From Streptosporangium brasiliense (GTDB taxonomy: Bacteria; Actinomycetota; Actinomycetes; Streptosporangiales; Streptosporangiaceae), in assembly GCF_030811595.1 (NCBI RefSeq), contig NZ_JAUSRB010000001.1, positions 248,001 through 312,000 of the forward strand: DNA of 64,000 nt, read 5' to 3'. The stretch's first letter is position 1. Each line of letters opens with the position of its first letter. Below, piece by piece: positions 31,734-41,665 of this stretch. Under the pieces are notes generated by a model. That model worked only from the letters and a program-made list of their open reading frames with translations, was not told where the DNA came from and did not search any database. The position numbers were made by a program, and so were the translations under genes.

Positions 31734-33358
31734 CGGTCCTCCCTCTTGGGGAACATGCCCTCGGGGACGCCCTTTCCGTCCCAGTTGAGGAGGTTGACGC
31801 GTTCGTGGGTGACCTCCTCGCTCGTCTGGCGCTGCCTGAGCGAGTGGAAGCTCTCGACCGACACCGGCACCGGCTGCCCGGAGGTCTCGCCGAACGGGCC
31901 CGTCATGCCGGGGCCGCCCTCGTAGTCGAGGCTGCAGCCGATCTCCTCGACCGACCCGGGCCGGGTGGCGTAGGCCGTCGGGATCACGTAACGGTCCTCG
32001 TACCTGGCCAGGGCCAGCAGCCGGTACATGCCGTCGATGTCCTCGCCGGTCAGCCCGGCGCGCGCGCCGATCGACGGGTCGGGCTCCTCGCCGAGGTTGA
32101 TCCGGCGCATGTGGGAGCGCATCGCGGCCAGCCGCCGCAGCGAGGCCGTCACCGGCGCCGGGTCCCCGGCGGTGAAGAGCTCGGCGAGATACTCCACGGG
32201 GATGCGCAGAGTCTCGATCGCGCCGAACAGGTTGCCGGCGTCCTCGCCGTCGTGCCCGCTGCCGGCCAGCGCGTCGACCACGGGCGACAGCGGCGGCACG
32301 TACCAGACCATCGGCATCGTGCGGAACTCCGGGTGCAGCGGCAGCGCGATCCGGTACTTCATGATCAGGTCGTGGACCGGTGACCTCCTGGCGGCCTCCA
32401 GCCAGTCGTCGGGGATGCCCGAGCGCGTCGCGGCCTCGGCCACCGCCGGGTCCCGGGGGTCGAGGAACAGCGACAGCTGCGCCTCGTACAGGTCCCGGTC
32501 GTCGGGCACGGAGGCGGCCGCGGTGACCTGGTCGGCGTCGTAGAGGAGCACCCCGAGATAGCGGAGCCGCCCCACGCACGTCTCCGAGCAGACCGTCGGC
32601 AGCCCGACCTCCACCCGGGGATAGCAGAACGTGCACTTCTCGGCCTTGCCGGTCCGGTGGTTGAAGTAGACCTTCTTGTACGGGCACCCGGTGACGCACA
32701 TCCGCCAGCCCCGGCACCGGTCCTGGTCCACCAGGACGATCCCGTCCTCCGTGCGCTTGTACAACGCCCCCGAGGGGCAGGCCGCGACGCACGCCGGGTT
32801 GATGCAGTGCTCGCAGATCCGGGGGAGGTAGAACATGAAGGCCCGTTCGAAGTCGAGCCGCACCCGGTCGCCGATCCGCTCCACCACCGGGTCCCGGGCC
32901 GCCAGCGCGGGGCCCCCGCCGAGGTCGTCGTCCCAGTTCGCGCCCCACCGCACGGCCATCGGCTCGTTGCTGATCAGCGAGCGCGGCGGGGCCACCGGGG
33001 TGTCGGCCGACAGCGGCGCCGAGGTCAGGTTCTCGTAGTCGTAGGTCCAGGGCTCGTAGTAGTCCTGGATGGACGGCATGATCGGGTTGGCGAAGATGCT
33101 CAGCAGCCTGCGCAGCCGGCCGCCGGACTTGAGCGTCAGCCGCCCCTTACGGTCGAGCTCCCAGCCGCCCCGCCACTTCTCCTGGTCCTGGTAGCGGCGC
33201 GGGTAGCCCAGTCCCGGCCTCGTCTCGACGTTGTTGAACCAGACGTACTCCACGCCGCTCCGGTTGGTCCACGTCTGCTTGCAGGTGACCGAGCAGGTGT
33301 GGCACCCGATGCACTTGTCGAGGTTCATCACCATGGCGATCTGGGCCATGACACGCAT
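31730..33358 (-). CDS. narH: Respiratory nitrate reductase beta subunit (iron-sulphur protein)
   Basis: 542 residues. Four Cys clusters for one [3Fe-4S] and three [4Fe-4S] centres are visible: CIGCHTCSVTC, CEHCINPACVAAC, CRGWRMCVTGC (the Trp that replaces a Cys is the normal NarH feature) and CTFCYP...CSETC. It carries electrons from NarI to NarG. The start overlaps the narG stop by one base (TGATG), the end overlaps narJ. Confidence 0.95.
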   Translation of the reverse strand: MRVMAQIAMVMNLDKCIGCHTCSVTCKQTWTNRSGVEYVWFNNVETRPGLGYPRRYQDQEKWRGGWELDRKGRLTLKSGGRLRRLLSIFANPIMPSIQDYYEPWTYDYENLTSAPLSADTPVAPPRSLISNEPMAVRWGANWDDDLGGGPALAARDPVVERIGDRVRLDFERAFMFYLPRICEHCINPACVAACPSGALYKRTEDGIVLVDQDRCRGWRMCVTGCPYKKVYFNHRTGKAEKCTFCYPRVEVGLPTVCSETCVGRLRYLGVLLYDADQVTAAASVPDDRDLYEAQLSLFLDPRDPAVAEAATRSGIPDDWLEAARRSPVHDLIMKYRIALPLHPEFRTMPMVWYVPPLSPVVDALAGSGHDGEDAGNLFGAIETLRIPVEYLAELFTAGDPAPVTASLRRLAAMRSHMRRINLGEEPDPSIGARAGLTGEDIDGMYRLLALARYEDRYVIPTAYATRPGSVEEIGCSLDYEGGPGMTGPFGETSGQPVPVSVESFHSLRQRQTSEEVTHERVNLLNWDGKGVPEGMFPKREDR

Positions 33359-36300
33359 CAGTAGTCGACCTCCTGCGAGCGGCGGCGGATGACGGTGATC
33401 TCGTCGCGCTGGTTGCCGGTGGGACCGAGGTAGTTGAAGGCGTACGAGAGCTGCCCGTACGCGCCGATCATGTGCGTCGGTTTGATCAGCACCCGGGTCA
33501 GCGAGTTGTGGATGCCGCCGCGGCGGCCCGTCCGCTCCGAGAGCGGCACGTCCACCACGCGCTCCTGCACGTGGTACATGTACACGGTCCCGGCGGGCAT
33601 CCGGTGCGACACGACCGCCCTGGCCACGACCACGCCGTTGCGGTTGGCCGCCTCGACCCAGTCGTTGTCGGCCACCCCGGCCGCCGCGGCGTCCTCGACC
33701 GACATCCAGATCGTCGGACCGCCCCGCGAGAGGGTCAGCATGAGCAGGTTGTCCTGATACTCGGAGTGGATCGACCACTTGGAGTGCGGGGTGAGGTAGC
33801 GGACCACGATCCCGTCCCGCACCTGCTCGTCCTCGCCGAACAGTGCCACGATGTCCAGCGGCGGTCGGTAGACCGGCAGGGCCTCGCCGTACTCGTGCAT
33901 CCAGTCGTGGTCGAGGAAGAAGTGCATGCGCCCGGTGAGCGTGTGCCAGGGCTTGCCGTGCTCGACGTTGATGGTGAAGGGCGAGTAGCGCCGGTCGTGC
34001 GCCTCCTTGCCCGACCACTCCGGGCTGGAGGCGACGTGGACCGGCCGGGCCTGGGTGTCGGAGAAGACGATCCGGTGGCCGTCGTGGGCCAGCCCCGACA
34101 GGTCGGTCCCGGTCCGCTCCGACAGCTGGGCGAAGCCCTGCGCCGCCAGCCGGCCGTTGCTGACGCCCGACAGCGCCAGGACCGCCTCGCACGCCCTGGC
34201 CCCGGTGTCCAGCAGCGGGCGTCCCCGGGCGACCCCGTCGCGGGCCAGCCCGTTGCTCCGCCCGAGCCAGGCCACCTCGGCGTCGGGCCTGAAGACCACC
34301 CCCTTGACCGGCAGCCCCAGCTTCTCGGTGAGCGGCCCGAGCGCGGCCATCTTCGCCGCGACGGCGCCGTAGTCGCGCTCCACCACGGCCAGGTCCGGCA
34401 CGACCGGCCCGTCCGGCGGGCGGCCGCCGGGCTGCGCGGTCTCTCCCGGCGTGTCGTGCTGGGGGGTGACGACCACCACGTCCCGGCGCACCCCCAGATG
34501 CTCGGCGGCCAGTTCCGAGAAGCGGGCCGCGATGGCGTGGAAGGCGTCGAAGTCGGTCTTCGTCTCCCAGGGCGGGTCGATCGCCGGGTTGAAGGCGTGC
34601 ACGAACGGGTGCATGTCGGTCGATGACAGGTCGTGCTTCTCGTACCAGGTCGCGGCCGGCAGGACGATGTCGGAGAACAGCGTCGTGGACGTCATGCGGA
34701 AGTCCAGCGACAGCAGCAGGTCGAGCTTGCCGTGCGGGGCGTCCGGGTCGGGGGCCGGCAGGTTGGAGCCGGCGCCCAGCAGGTGGTGCAGGAAGTATTC
34801 GTTGCCCTTGGCCGAGGAGCCGAGCAGGTTCGAGCGCCACACCGTGAGCACCCTCGGCCAGTTGCGCGGATCGTCCGGGCTCTCGGCCGCGAACCTCAGC
34901 CTGCCCTCCCGCAGCTCCCGGCGGGTGAACTCCACCGGGTCCTCGGCCTCGCCCAGCTCCAGCGGGTTGCGGTCGAAGGCGGGCGCCATCGGCATCCAGC
35001 CGTTGCGCACCGCCTGCGCCACCAGGTCGGCGGTGTGCAGGCCGGCGAACTCGCCCGGCCCCAGCGGCGAGCACAGCTCCCCGGCGTCGAAGCGGTCGTA
35101 GCGCCACTGGTCGGTGTGCAGGTACCAGTACGGCGTGCCCGGCACCTGCCTCGGCGGCCGGGACCAGTCGAGCCCGCCCGCGAGCTGCGCCCAGCCGGCC
35201 AGCGGCCGGCACTTCTCCTGGCCGACGTAGTGCGCCCAGCCGCCGCCGTTGACGCCCTGGCAGCCGGTGAGCAGCAGCAGCGACAGGAACGCCCGGTAGA
35301 TCGTGTCGCCGTGGAACCACTGCGTGGTGCCCGCACCCAGCACGATCATGAAGCGGCCCTCGGTCTTCGCCGCCGTCTCCGCCATCTCCCGGGCGATCCG
35401 CGCCGCCCGGCCCGCCGGGACCGAGGTGATCGGCTCCTGCCAGGCGGGGGTGTACGGCCCGGCCGGGTCGTCGTAGCCGCCGGGCCACGTGCCGGGCAGG
35501 CCGCCCCTGGCCACGCCGTACTGGGCGAGCATGAGGTCGAAGACCGTGGTCACCAGGTGCTCGCCCACCCGTCGCACCGGCACGCCCCGGCGCACGCCGC
35601 CCGCCCCGCCGTCGAAGCGGGGCAGGTCGACCGCCACCGCCTGCCCGCCGTACAGGGTCAGCAGCGGGTCGACGTCCAGGTGGAGGTTCCAGCGGCCCTT
35701 GCCGGAGTCGGTCCAGCGGAAGCCGAGCGAGCCGTTGGGCACGGCCGGCCGGCCGTCGGCACCCATCAGGACCGTCTTCCAGCGCGCGCCCTCGCCGGTG
35801 TCGCCCAGGTCGGCGGCGGTGAGGAACTTGTCCGGCACGTGGGCGCCGTCGCGCTCGCGGAGCCTGACCAGGAAGGGCAGGTCGGTGAAGCGCTTGACAT
35901 AGCCGGTGAAGTACGGCACCTGCCGCTCGACGAAGAACTCCCTGAGGATCACGTGGCCCATCGCCATGGCCAGCGCGCCGTCGGTGCCCGGCCGGATCGC
36001 CAGCCATTCGTCGGCGAACTTCGCCGCGTCGTTGTAGTCGGGCGAGACCACGACGACCTTCTGGCCCCGGTAGCGGGCCTCGGCCATGTAGTGCGCGTCC
36101 GGGGTCCTGGTGACCGGCACGTTCGCGCCCCACAGCACCAGGTAGGCGGCGTCCCACCAGTCGGCCGACTCCGGCACGTCGGTCTGGTCGCCGAAGACCT
36201 GCGGGGAGGCGACGGGCAGGTCGGCGTACCAGTCGTAGAACGACAGCATGGCCCCGCCGATCAGCGAGACGAACCGCGAGCCGGCCGCGTGGGAGAGGAT

Positions 36301-36900
36301 CGACATGGCGGGGATGGGGGAGAACCCGGCCACCCGGTCCGGGCCGTAGGTCTTGATCGTGTGCACGTGCGCGGCGGCGATCATCTCGGTCGCCTCGGGC
36401 CAGCCGATCCGGACCAGCCCGCCCCTGCCCCGGACGGCCTGGTAGGCGCGCCGCCTGCCGGGGTCGGTGGTGATCTCCGCCCAGGCGGCGACCGGGTCGA
36501 GGCCCCGGCGCCTGGCCTCCCGGTACATCTCCACCAGCACCCCGCGCGCGTAGGGGTAGCGGACCCGGGTGGGGGAGTAGGTGTACCAGGAGAAGGCCGC
36601 ACCCCGGGGGCAGCCGCGCGGTTCGTACTCGGGACGGTCCGGACCGACGCTCGGATAGTCGGTCTGCTGGGTCTCCCAGGTGATGATCCCGTCCTTGACG
36701 TAGACCTTCCACGAGCACGAGCCGGTGCAGTTGACCCCGTGCGTGGAGCGGACCACCTTGTCGTGGCTCCAGCGGTCCCGGTAGAAGGAGTCGCCCTCGC
36801 GGCCCCCGACCAGATACAGCGTTCGCGGATCGTCGTTCGCCGGTGCCCTTCTGAAGAACCGGCCTGTCCTGAGGAGTAGATTCTCGACATCGGACGCCAT
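33358..36900 (-). CDS. narG: Respiratory nitrate reductase alpha subunit (molybdopterin)
   Basis: 1,180 residues, normal for NarG. The N-terminal [4Fe-4S] site HGVNCTGSCSW...GCPRG has the H-x3-C-x3-C pattern of NarG. Molybdopterin-binding blocks follow (LWGANVPVTRTPDAHY, VVVSPDYNDAAKFADEW, LGAGTTQWFHGD, NGGGWAHYVGQEK). It reduces nitrate to nitrite facing the cytoplasm, allowing respiration or redox balance at low oxygen. No Tat signal with RR was seen at the start (MASDVENLLLRTGRFFRR), as expected. First gene of narGHJI; divergent from narK by 50 bp. Confidence 0.96.
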   Translation of the reverse strand: MASDVENLLLRTGRFFRRAPANDDPRTLYLVGGREGDSFYRDRWSHDKVVRSTHGVNCTGSCSWKVYVKDGIITWETQQTDYPSVGPDRPEYEPRGCPRGAAFSWYTYSPTRVRYPYARGVLVEMYREARRRGLDPVAAWAEITTDPGRRRAYQAVRGRGGLVRIGWPEATEMIAAAHVHTIKTYGPDRVAGFSPIPAMSILSHAAGSRFVSLIGGAMLSFYDWYADLPVASPQVFGDQTDVPESADWWDAAYLVLWGANVPVTRTPDAHYMAEARYRGQKVVVVSPDYNDAAKFADEWLAIRPGTDGALAMAMGHVILREFFVERQVPYFTGYVKRFTDLPFLVRLRERDGAHVPDKFLTAADLGDTGEGARWKTVLMGADGRPAVPNGSLGFRWTDSGKGRWNLHLDVDPLLTLYGGQAVAVDLPRFDGGAGGVRRGVPVRRVGEHLVTTVFDLMLAQYGVARGGLPGTWPGGYDDPAGPYTPAWQEPITSVPAGRAARIAREMAETAAKTEGRFMIVLGAGTTQWFHGDTIYRAFLSLLLLTGCQGVNGGGWAHYVGQEKCRPLAGWAQLAGGLDWSRPPRQVPGTPYWYLHTDQWRYDRFDAGELCSPLGPGEFAGLHTADLVAQAVRNGWMPMAPAFDRNPLELGEAEDPVEFTRRELREGRLRFAAESPDDPRNWPRVLTVWRSNLLGSSAKGNEYFLHHLLGAGSNLPAPDPDAPHGKLDLLLSLDFRMTSTTLFSDIVLPAATWYEKHDLSSTDMHPFVHAFNPAIDPPWETKTDFDAFHAIAARFSELAAEHLGVRRDVVVVTPQHDTPGETAQPGGRPPDGPVVPDLAVVERDYGAVAAKMAALGPLTEKLGLPVKGVVFRPDAEVAWLGRSNGLARDGVARGRPLLDTGARACEAVLALSGVSNGRLAAQGFAQLSERTGTDLSGLAHDGHRIVFSDTQARPVHVASSPEWSGKEAHDRRYSPFTINVEHGKPWHTLTGRMHFFLDHDWMHEYGEALPVYRPPLDIVALFGEDEQVRDGIVVRYLTPHSKWSIHSEYQDNLLMLTLSRGGPTIWMSVEDAAAAGVADNDWVEAANRNGVVVARAVVSHRMPAGTVYMYHVQERVVDVPLSERTGRRGGIHNSLTRVLIKPTHMIGAYGQLSYAFNYLGPTGNQRDEITVIRRRSQEVDY

Positions 36901-36950
36901 GTGTCCAGTTCATCACAGACAGTTAATATTTACGGTGTTCGGGGGTATAT

Positions 36951-38150
36951 ATGTCGGATGAACTTCGCAAAGGACAGACGGCCAACCTCGTCCTCGCCAC
37001 GGCCGCGTTCGCGATCACCTTCTGGGCGTGGAACCTGATCGGCCCGCTCGCCGGGGGCTACGGCAGGCAGCTCGGCCTGTCGCCGACCCAGACCTCCCTG
37101 CTGGTCGCCATCCCGGTGCTGGTCGGATCCCTCGGCCGGATCCCGGTCGGGGTGCTCGCCGACAGGCTCGGCGGGCGGCTGATGTTCGCGGTCGTCTGCG
37201 CCGTCAGCATCGTCCCCGTCATCCTCGTGGGCTGGGTCGACTCCTACGGATGGCTGCTGGTGTGGGGCTTCCTGCTCGGCGTCGCGGGCACCTCGTTCGC
37301 GGTGGGCATCCCCTTCGTCAACGCCTGGTACGCCCCCGCCCGCCGCGGCTTCGCCACCGGCGTCTTCGGCGCGGGCATGGGCGGCACGGCGCTGTCGGCG
37401 TTCCTCACCCCCCGCCTGGTCGAGTCCGTCGGCCGGATCCAGACCCACCTGCTGATGGCCGTCGCACTGGCGGCGATGGCCGTCGTCATGCTGCTGTTCA
37501 GCCGCGACTCGCCCGCCTGGAAGCCGTCCACCGCTCCGGCGCTGCCCCGCATGCGCGAGGCCGTGAAACTCAGGGCCACCTGGCAGTGCGCGTTCCTCTA
37601 CGCCGTCGCCTTCGGCGGGTTCGTCGCCTTCTCCACCTACCTGCCGACCCTGCTGCAGAACGTCTACGGCTTCTCGCAGACCGGGGCCGGCCTGCGCGAC
37701 GCGGGCTTCTCGATCGCCGCCGTCGCCGCCCGGCCGCTGGGCGGCGTGCTGTCCGACCGGGTCGGACCGGTGCGGGTGCTGCTGGTGTCGTTCGCGGGGA
37801 CCACCGTCATGGCGCTGGTCCTGGCCTTCAACCCGCCCGCGGAGATCCCCGCCGGCGGCTGCTTCGTGCTGATGGCCTTCTTCCTCGGCCTCGGCACCGG
37901 CGGCGTGTTCGCCCTGGTCGCCAGGCTCGTCGAGCCGTCCAGGGTGGGCACCGTGACCGGTCTGGTGGGCGCGGCCGGCGGCCTGGGCGGTTACTTCCCG
38001 CCGCTGGTCATGGGCGTCGTCTACACCGCCGCCGGCACCTACGTGATCGGCTACGTCCTGCTCGCCGTGACGGCCCTGGCCGCGCTGCTCTACACCCGCA
38101 GGGCGTTCACCTCCGCTTTGACGGCCGGCGGCGGAGCAGCAGGCCGATGA
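36951..38150 (+). CDS. narK: Nitrate/nitrite transporter
   Basis: 399 residues with twelve helices. Nitrate-nitrite-porter signatures of the MFS are present: the early RIPVGVLADRLGGR loop and GVFGAGMGGTALSAF in helix 5, with a related glycine stretch in the second half (GLVGAAGGLGGYFPP). It imports nitrate or exchanges nitrite. The GGGGG upstream is the likely ribosome site. It shares a 50-bp A/T-containing promoter region with narG. The 3' end overlaps the convergent LapA-like gene by 44 bp. Confidence 0.92.
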   Translation: MSDELRKGQTANLVLATAAFAITFWAWNLIGPLAGGYGRQLGLSPTQTSLLVAIPVLVGSLGRIPVGVLADRLGGRLMFAVVCAVSIVPVILVGWVDSYGWLLVWGFLLGVAGTSFAVGIPFVNAWYAPARRGFATGVFGAGMGGTALSAFLTPRLVESVGRIQTHLLMAVALAAMAVVMLLFSRDSPAWKPSTAPALPRMREAVKLRATWQCAFLYAVAFGGFVAFSTYLPTLLQNVYGFSQTGAGLRDAGFSIAAVAARPLGGVLSDRVGPVRVLLVSFAGTTVMALVLAFNPPAEIPAGGCFVLMAFFLGLGTGGVFALVARLVEPSRVGTVTGLVGAAGGLGGYFPPLVMGVVYTAAGTYVIGYVLLAVTALAALLYTRRAFTSALTAGGGAAGR

Positions 38151-38358
38151 GCACGCCGACCAGCATCACGGCCAGCAGCGCGGTCCACAGCGGCGAGGTC
38201 ACGCTGAACGTCAGCCACTGGATCCGGACGCGGTCGCGGTTCTGGGCGATGAAGATCACGCCGAGCGCGGCCAGCGCCAGGGCGGTCCACCCGCGCGGTG
38301 AGATCGCGGCCAGCCGGCCGCCGGACGGGCGGGGCCCGTCCGCCGGTGTCCTTGTCAC
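38107..38358 (-). CDS. LapA-domain small membrane protein
   Basis: 83 residues with two hydrophobic helices (WTALALAALGVIFIAQNRDRVRIQWL and PLWTALLAVMLVGVLIGLLLRRR), the LapA (lipopolysaccharide assembly A) domain pattern with its conserved IAQN. In actinobacteria the role is unknown. GTG start after AAAGGGGG. Its last 44 bp are antisense to the end of narK. Confidence 0.82.
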   Translation of the reverse strand: MTRTPADGPRPSGGRLAAISPRGWTALALAALGVIFIAQNRDRVRIQWLTFSVTSPLWTALLAVMLVGVLIGLLLRRRPSKRR

Positions 38359-38485
38359 GTTCTGCCCCCTTTCGCCACGGAATGCGACTTTTCAACTACT
38401 CTAGGGTAGGAAAGCTGAGAGACTGGTCTCGTTTTGACGACCGGGTGGGTGGTTGGCCGTGGCTTCCGGCAGTCTGTTACCCGTC

Positions 38486-39871
38486 ATGGATTACGCAATT
38501 CTCACGGGGCTCGTCCTCGTCTCAGGTGTCGTGCTCGCTCTGGTCGCGCAGTGGAAGGGGTGGCGGCCCTCCCTGCTTGCCATCCTCGCGGTGGGGATCG
38601 GGTTCCGGGTGCTCATCATGACCACCTCGGCGATCGACACCTGGCAGCCGGTCGACTTCATGGAGAGCTTCAGACCCGCGGGCGAGGCGATCCTGAACCG
38701 TGAGGACCCCGTGCTCGGCAGCGAGGGCGGCTGGCACTTCCTGCCGACCATCCCCTACGTGTACGGCCTGCTGCTCTGGCTGGGCATCCCGTGGGAGATC
38801 GGCGGCCGGCTGGTCACCGTGGTGGCCGACATCGCGCTGATCCCGCTGGTCGGCAGGCTCGCCGGCGGCGCCACCGCCTCGCTGCGCGCCTTCCAGTACG
38901 CCTGCAACCCGCTGGCCATCCTCGTCGCCTCCGTCCACGGCCAGGTCGAGCCGGTCGCGCTGGTCTTCGGCGTGGCCGCGTTCGTGGTCGCCCGCGGCCC
39001 CGGCAGCCCCGACCGGCCGGGCCTCACGACCGACGTGGCCGCGCTGGTACGGCGGAGCGTCGCGACCCTCGGCGTCGGCGGCGCCGTACGGCACGCCCTG
39101 GGCCCGGTCGGCGTGGTGCGGCGGGCGCTCGCCCCGCAGCCCGGCGAGAAGGAGACCCTCCGCCGGGCGCTGCTCGCCGGCCTGCTGATGGGCCTGGCCC
39201 TGTGCGCCAAGAGCTGGCCGATCTGGCTGATCCCCGGCATGCTCCTGCTGCTGCCCACCTTCCGCGCGCGGGCCGTGGCGTTCGTCGCCACCGGCGTCGC
39301 CCCGGTCTTCTTCCTGGTCACCCTGCCCGTCTTCGCGGGCACCTCGCTGAGCCAGATCCCCGAGGTCATCCGCGTGATCCAGGACATCCGGCCGATCGTC
39401 GGCGAGTGGGGCTACAGCGCGATCCTGGTCGGCGGCGACTGGACGCTCGACGCCGGGATCGCCACGTTCGGCACGCGGCTGATCTACATCACGCTGCTGG
39501 TGGTCGCCTTCCTGTGGCGGCGCGCCGACCCGGTCGACCTCACCACCGCCCTGCTGCTCGCCTTCATGGTCGCCACCCCCCGCCTCGGCGCGCAGTACCT
39601 GCTGTGGTTCATGCCGTTCCTGGTGGCCCGCCCCACCCGCTTCGCCTGGCCCGCCATCATCGGCGTCTCCCTCTGGGCCGGATACGGTTACCTCTACATG
39701 ACCCAGTTCGACACCAATACCTGGTGGGAGCTCCACTCGATCTGGGCCCAGTGCTCCATCGTGCTCCTGCCGATCCTGGCCCTGGCCATGCCCTGGGGCC
39801 GTCGCGGGCCCAAGACTCCCGCCCGGACGCCGGACACGGCGCCGCACGCGCCCGTCCCCGCGTCCGCCTGA
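38486..39871 (+). CDS. Polyprenol-phosphate-dependent (GT-C type) membrane glycosyltransferase, probable
   Basis: 461 residues with ten or more membrane helices, resembling actinobacterial mannosyltransferases of the GT-C superfamily (DUF2029-like). In this family acidic residues at the first periplasmic loop are catalytic; DTWQPVDFMESFRPAGEAI is the matching segment here. The ACNPLAILVASVHGQVE stretch is also typical. It probably builds envelope glycolipids or glycoproteins, with unknown acceptor. The ATG lacks a good ribosome site; TTG at 38453 and GTG at 38459 are in-frame alternatives. Confidence 0.7.
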   Translation: MDYAILTGLVLVSGVVLALVAQWKGWRPSLLAILAVGIGFRVLIMTTSAIDTWQPVDFMESFRPAGEAILNREDPVLGSEGGWHFLPTIPYVYGLLLWLGIPWEIGGRLVTVVADIALIPLVGRLAGGATASLRAFQYACNPLAILVASVHGQVEPVALVFGVAAFVVARGPGSPDRPGLTTDVAALVRRSVATLGVGGAVRHALGPVGVVRRALAPQPGEKETLRRALLAGLLMGLALCAKSWPIWLIPGMLLLLPTFRARAVAFVATGVAPVFFLVTLPVFAGTSLSQIPEVIRVIQDIRPIVGEWGYSAILVGGDWTLDAGIATFGTRLIYITLLVVAFLWRRADPVDLTTALLLAFMVATPRLGAQYLLWFMPFLVARPTRFAWPAIIGVSLWAGYGYLYMTQFDTNTWWELHSIWAQCSIVLLPILALAMPWGRRGPKTPARTPDTAPHAPVPASA

Positions 39872-39897
39872 AGGGCCGGGCCGGCATCGCGCCCGAT

Positions 39898-40752
39898 ATG
39901 TTCGCAGATGTGACGGACGACATCGAGATCCTGCGCTACACCGCCTTCACCCACGACCCCAAGGGGGGCAATCCCGCCGGCGTCGTCCTCGACGCCGCGG
40001 GACTGTCCGACAGCGAGATGCTGGCCATCGCCGCGGAGGTCGGCTACTCCGAGACCGCCTTCATCACCGGACGCGACGACGAGGCCCGCGCCTTCCGCGT
40101 CCGCTACTTCGCGCCCACGGCGGAGGTGGCCTTCTGCGGTCACGCCACGATCGCCGCCTCGGTGGCCCTGGCCGAGCGGCTCGGGACCGGGCCACTGGTC
40201 TTCGCCACCAACGCGGGCGAGATCGCCGTGGACACCCTCGTCGACGGCGAGACGCTGCGCGCGACGCTCACCAGCGTGCCCACGCGGTCCAGGCCGGTGG
40301 CCGAGCCGGTGCTGGACGAGACGCTCGCGGTGCTGGGCTGGTCCCGCGACGACCTGGACAGGGCGTTCCCGCCGCACGTCGCCTTCGGCGGGAACGACCA
40401 CCTCATGCTCGCCGCAGGATCACGCGAACGCCTCGCGGACCTCGACTACGACTTCGAGGGCCTGCGCTCGATCATGACGCGCGAGGGCTGGACGACGGTG
40501 AACCTGTTCTGGCGGGAGAGCGACGAGCGCTTCCACTCCCGCAACCCCTTCCCGATCGGCGGCGTCGTCGAAGACCCGGCCACCGGCGCCGCGGCCGCCG
40601 CCTTCGGCGGTTACCTCCGGATCCTGGGGACCGGCTCGGACGAGTTCACGATCATCCAGGGCGTCGACATGGGACAGCCCAGCGAGCTGAAGGTCTCCAT
40701 CGCCGAGGCGGACGGGCGCACCAGGGTGAGCGGCGGGGCCGTCGAGATGTAG
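39898..40752 (+). CDS. PhzF-family isomerase-like protein
   Basis: 284 residues in two similar halves, as in PhzF/diaminopimelate-epimerase-like folds. The active-site Glu is in GYSETAFI, the FAPTAEVAFCGHATIA block follows, and GGVVEDPATGAAAAAFGGYL is the second-half signature. Such proteins isomerise small acids; the real substrate is unknown outside phenazine clusters, and no phenazine genes are nearby. Short gap of 26 bp after the glycosyltransferase suggests co-transcription. GTG at 39910 is an alternative start. Confidence 0.85.
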   Translation: MFADVTDDIEILRYTAFTHDPKGGNPAGVVLDAAGLSDSEMLAIAAEVGYSETAFITGRDDEARAFRVRYFAPTAEVAFCGHATIAASVALAERLGTGPLVFATNAGEIAVDTLVDGETLRATLTSVPTRSRPVAEPVLDETLAVLGWSRDDLDRAFPPHVAFGGNDHLMLAAGSRERLADLDYDFEGLRSIMTREGWTTVNLFWRESDERFHSRNPFPIGGVVEDPATGAAAAAFGGYLRILGTGSDEFTIIQGVDMGQPSELKVSIAEADGRTRVSGGAVEM

Positions 40753-40850
40753 GTCCCGCGCCGGGCCCGACGGCGACCGGGCCTTGGTGATCGGGCCGTG
40801 GTGATCGGGCCCGATGGCGCGGCCGGTCCGCGATGTGAGTGAATCAGGCC

Positions 40851-41615
40851 ATGGACGGATATCTCAAGCGGATCGGCGCCGCCCGCCCCGCGGCCCCGGA
40901 CGCGCGGTCACTGCGCGAGCTGCAACTGCGCCACCTGCTGACGGTCCCGTTCGAGAACCTGAGCGTTCACCTCGGCGAACCCGTCGTGCTCGACGAGCGG
41001 GAACTGGTCGAGAAGGTCGTCGGCAGGCACCGGGGCGGCTTCTGCTACGAGGTCAACGGGGCCTTCGCCGCGCTGCTGCGCTCGCTGGGCTACCAGGTGA
41101 CCCTGCTGTCGGCCCGGCCGGTCGGCGACGACTCCCTCGGGCCGCCCTTCGACCACCTCGCGCTGCGGGTCGACGCCCCCGACCCGTGGCTCGTCGACGT
41201 CGGCTTCGGCACGTTCAGCCACCACCCGCTCCGCCTCGACCTGCGCGCCGACCAGGCCGACCCCGGCGGCACCTTCCGCGTCGCCGAGGCCCGCGACGGC
41301 GACCTCGACGTGTTCAAGAACGGCTCGCTGGAATACCGCCTCGAACAGCGGCCGCGTGCCCTGGCCGACTTCGAGCCGGCCTGCTGGTGGCACCAGACCT
41401 CGCCCAAGTCGCACTTCACCCGGTCGCTCGTCTGCTCGCTGCTCACCGAGACGGGCCGCGTCACGCTGAGCGACAGGCTGCTCATCGAGACCTCGGCGGA
41501 CGGACGCCGGGAACGGCGCCTGACCACCGACGCCGAGACGTTCGCCGCCTACCGCGACCTTTTCGGCATCGAGCTGACCCGGCTGCCTACGGCACCTCGA
41601 CGATCAGACGGATGA
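40851..41615 (+). CDS. nat: Arylamine N-acetyltransferase
   Basis: 254 residues, normal NAT length. The catalytic triad is visible: Cys65 in RGGFCYEVNGAF, His in PPFDHLALRV and Asp in LVDVGFG. It transfers acetyl from acetyl-CoA to arylamines, arylhydrazines or, in actinomycete clusters, to aminobenzoate-type precursors. ATG at 40851 is preferred (MDGYLKRIG fits family starts); a GTG four codons upstream is possible. Convergent with the AraC regulator. Confidence 0.9.
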   Translation: MDGYLKRIGAARPAAPDARSLRELQLRHLLTVPFENLSVHLGEPVVLDERELVEKVVGRHRGGFCYEVNGAFAALLRSLGYQVTLLSARPVGDDSLGPPFDHLALRVDAPDPWLVDVGFGTFSHHPLRLDLRADQADPGGTFRVAEARDGDLDVFKNGSLEYRLEQRPRALADFEPACWWHQTSPKSHFTRSLVCSLLTETGRVTLSDRLLIETSADGRRERRLTTDAETFAAYRDLFGIELTRLPTAPRRSDG

Positions 41616-41665
41616 GATGGGCCGTGGGCGGCGAACCCCGCGCGGCCCGGGGACACCCGTCCCAC

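Noticed and set aside
31730..36916. 1,728-codon minus-strand frame joining narG and narH regions
   Set aside because: Only its last 542 codons are NarH. The earlier part reads narG DNA in the wrong frame; true narG ends at 33358 with a one-base overlap.
36937..36950. GGGGGTATAT before narK as a possible CstR operator
   Set aside because: Only a half-site; no ACCCC arm precedes it, and it doubles as the narK ribosome site.
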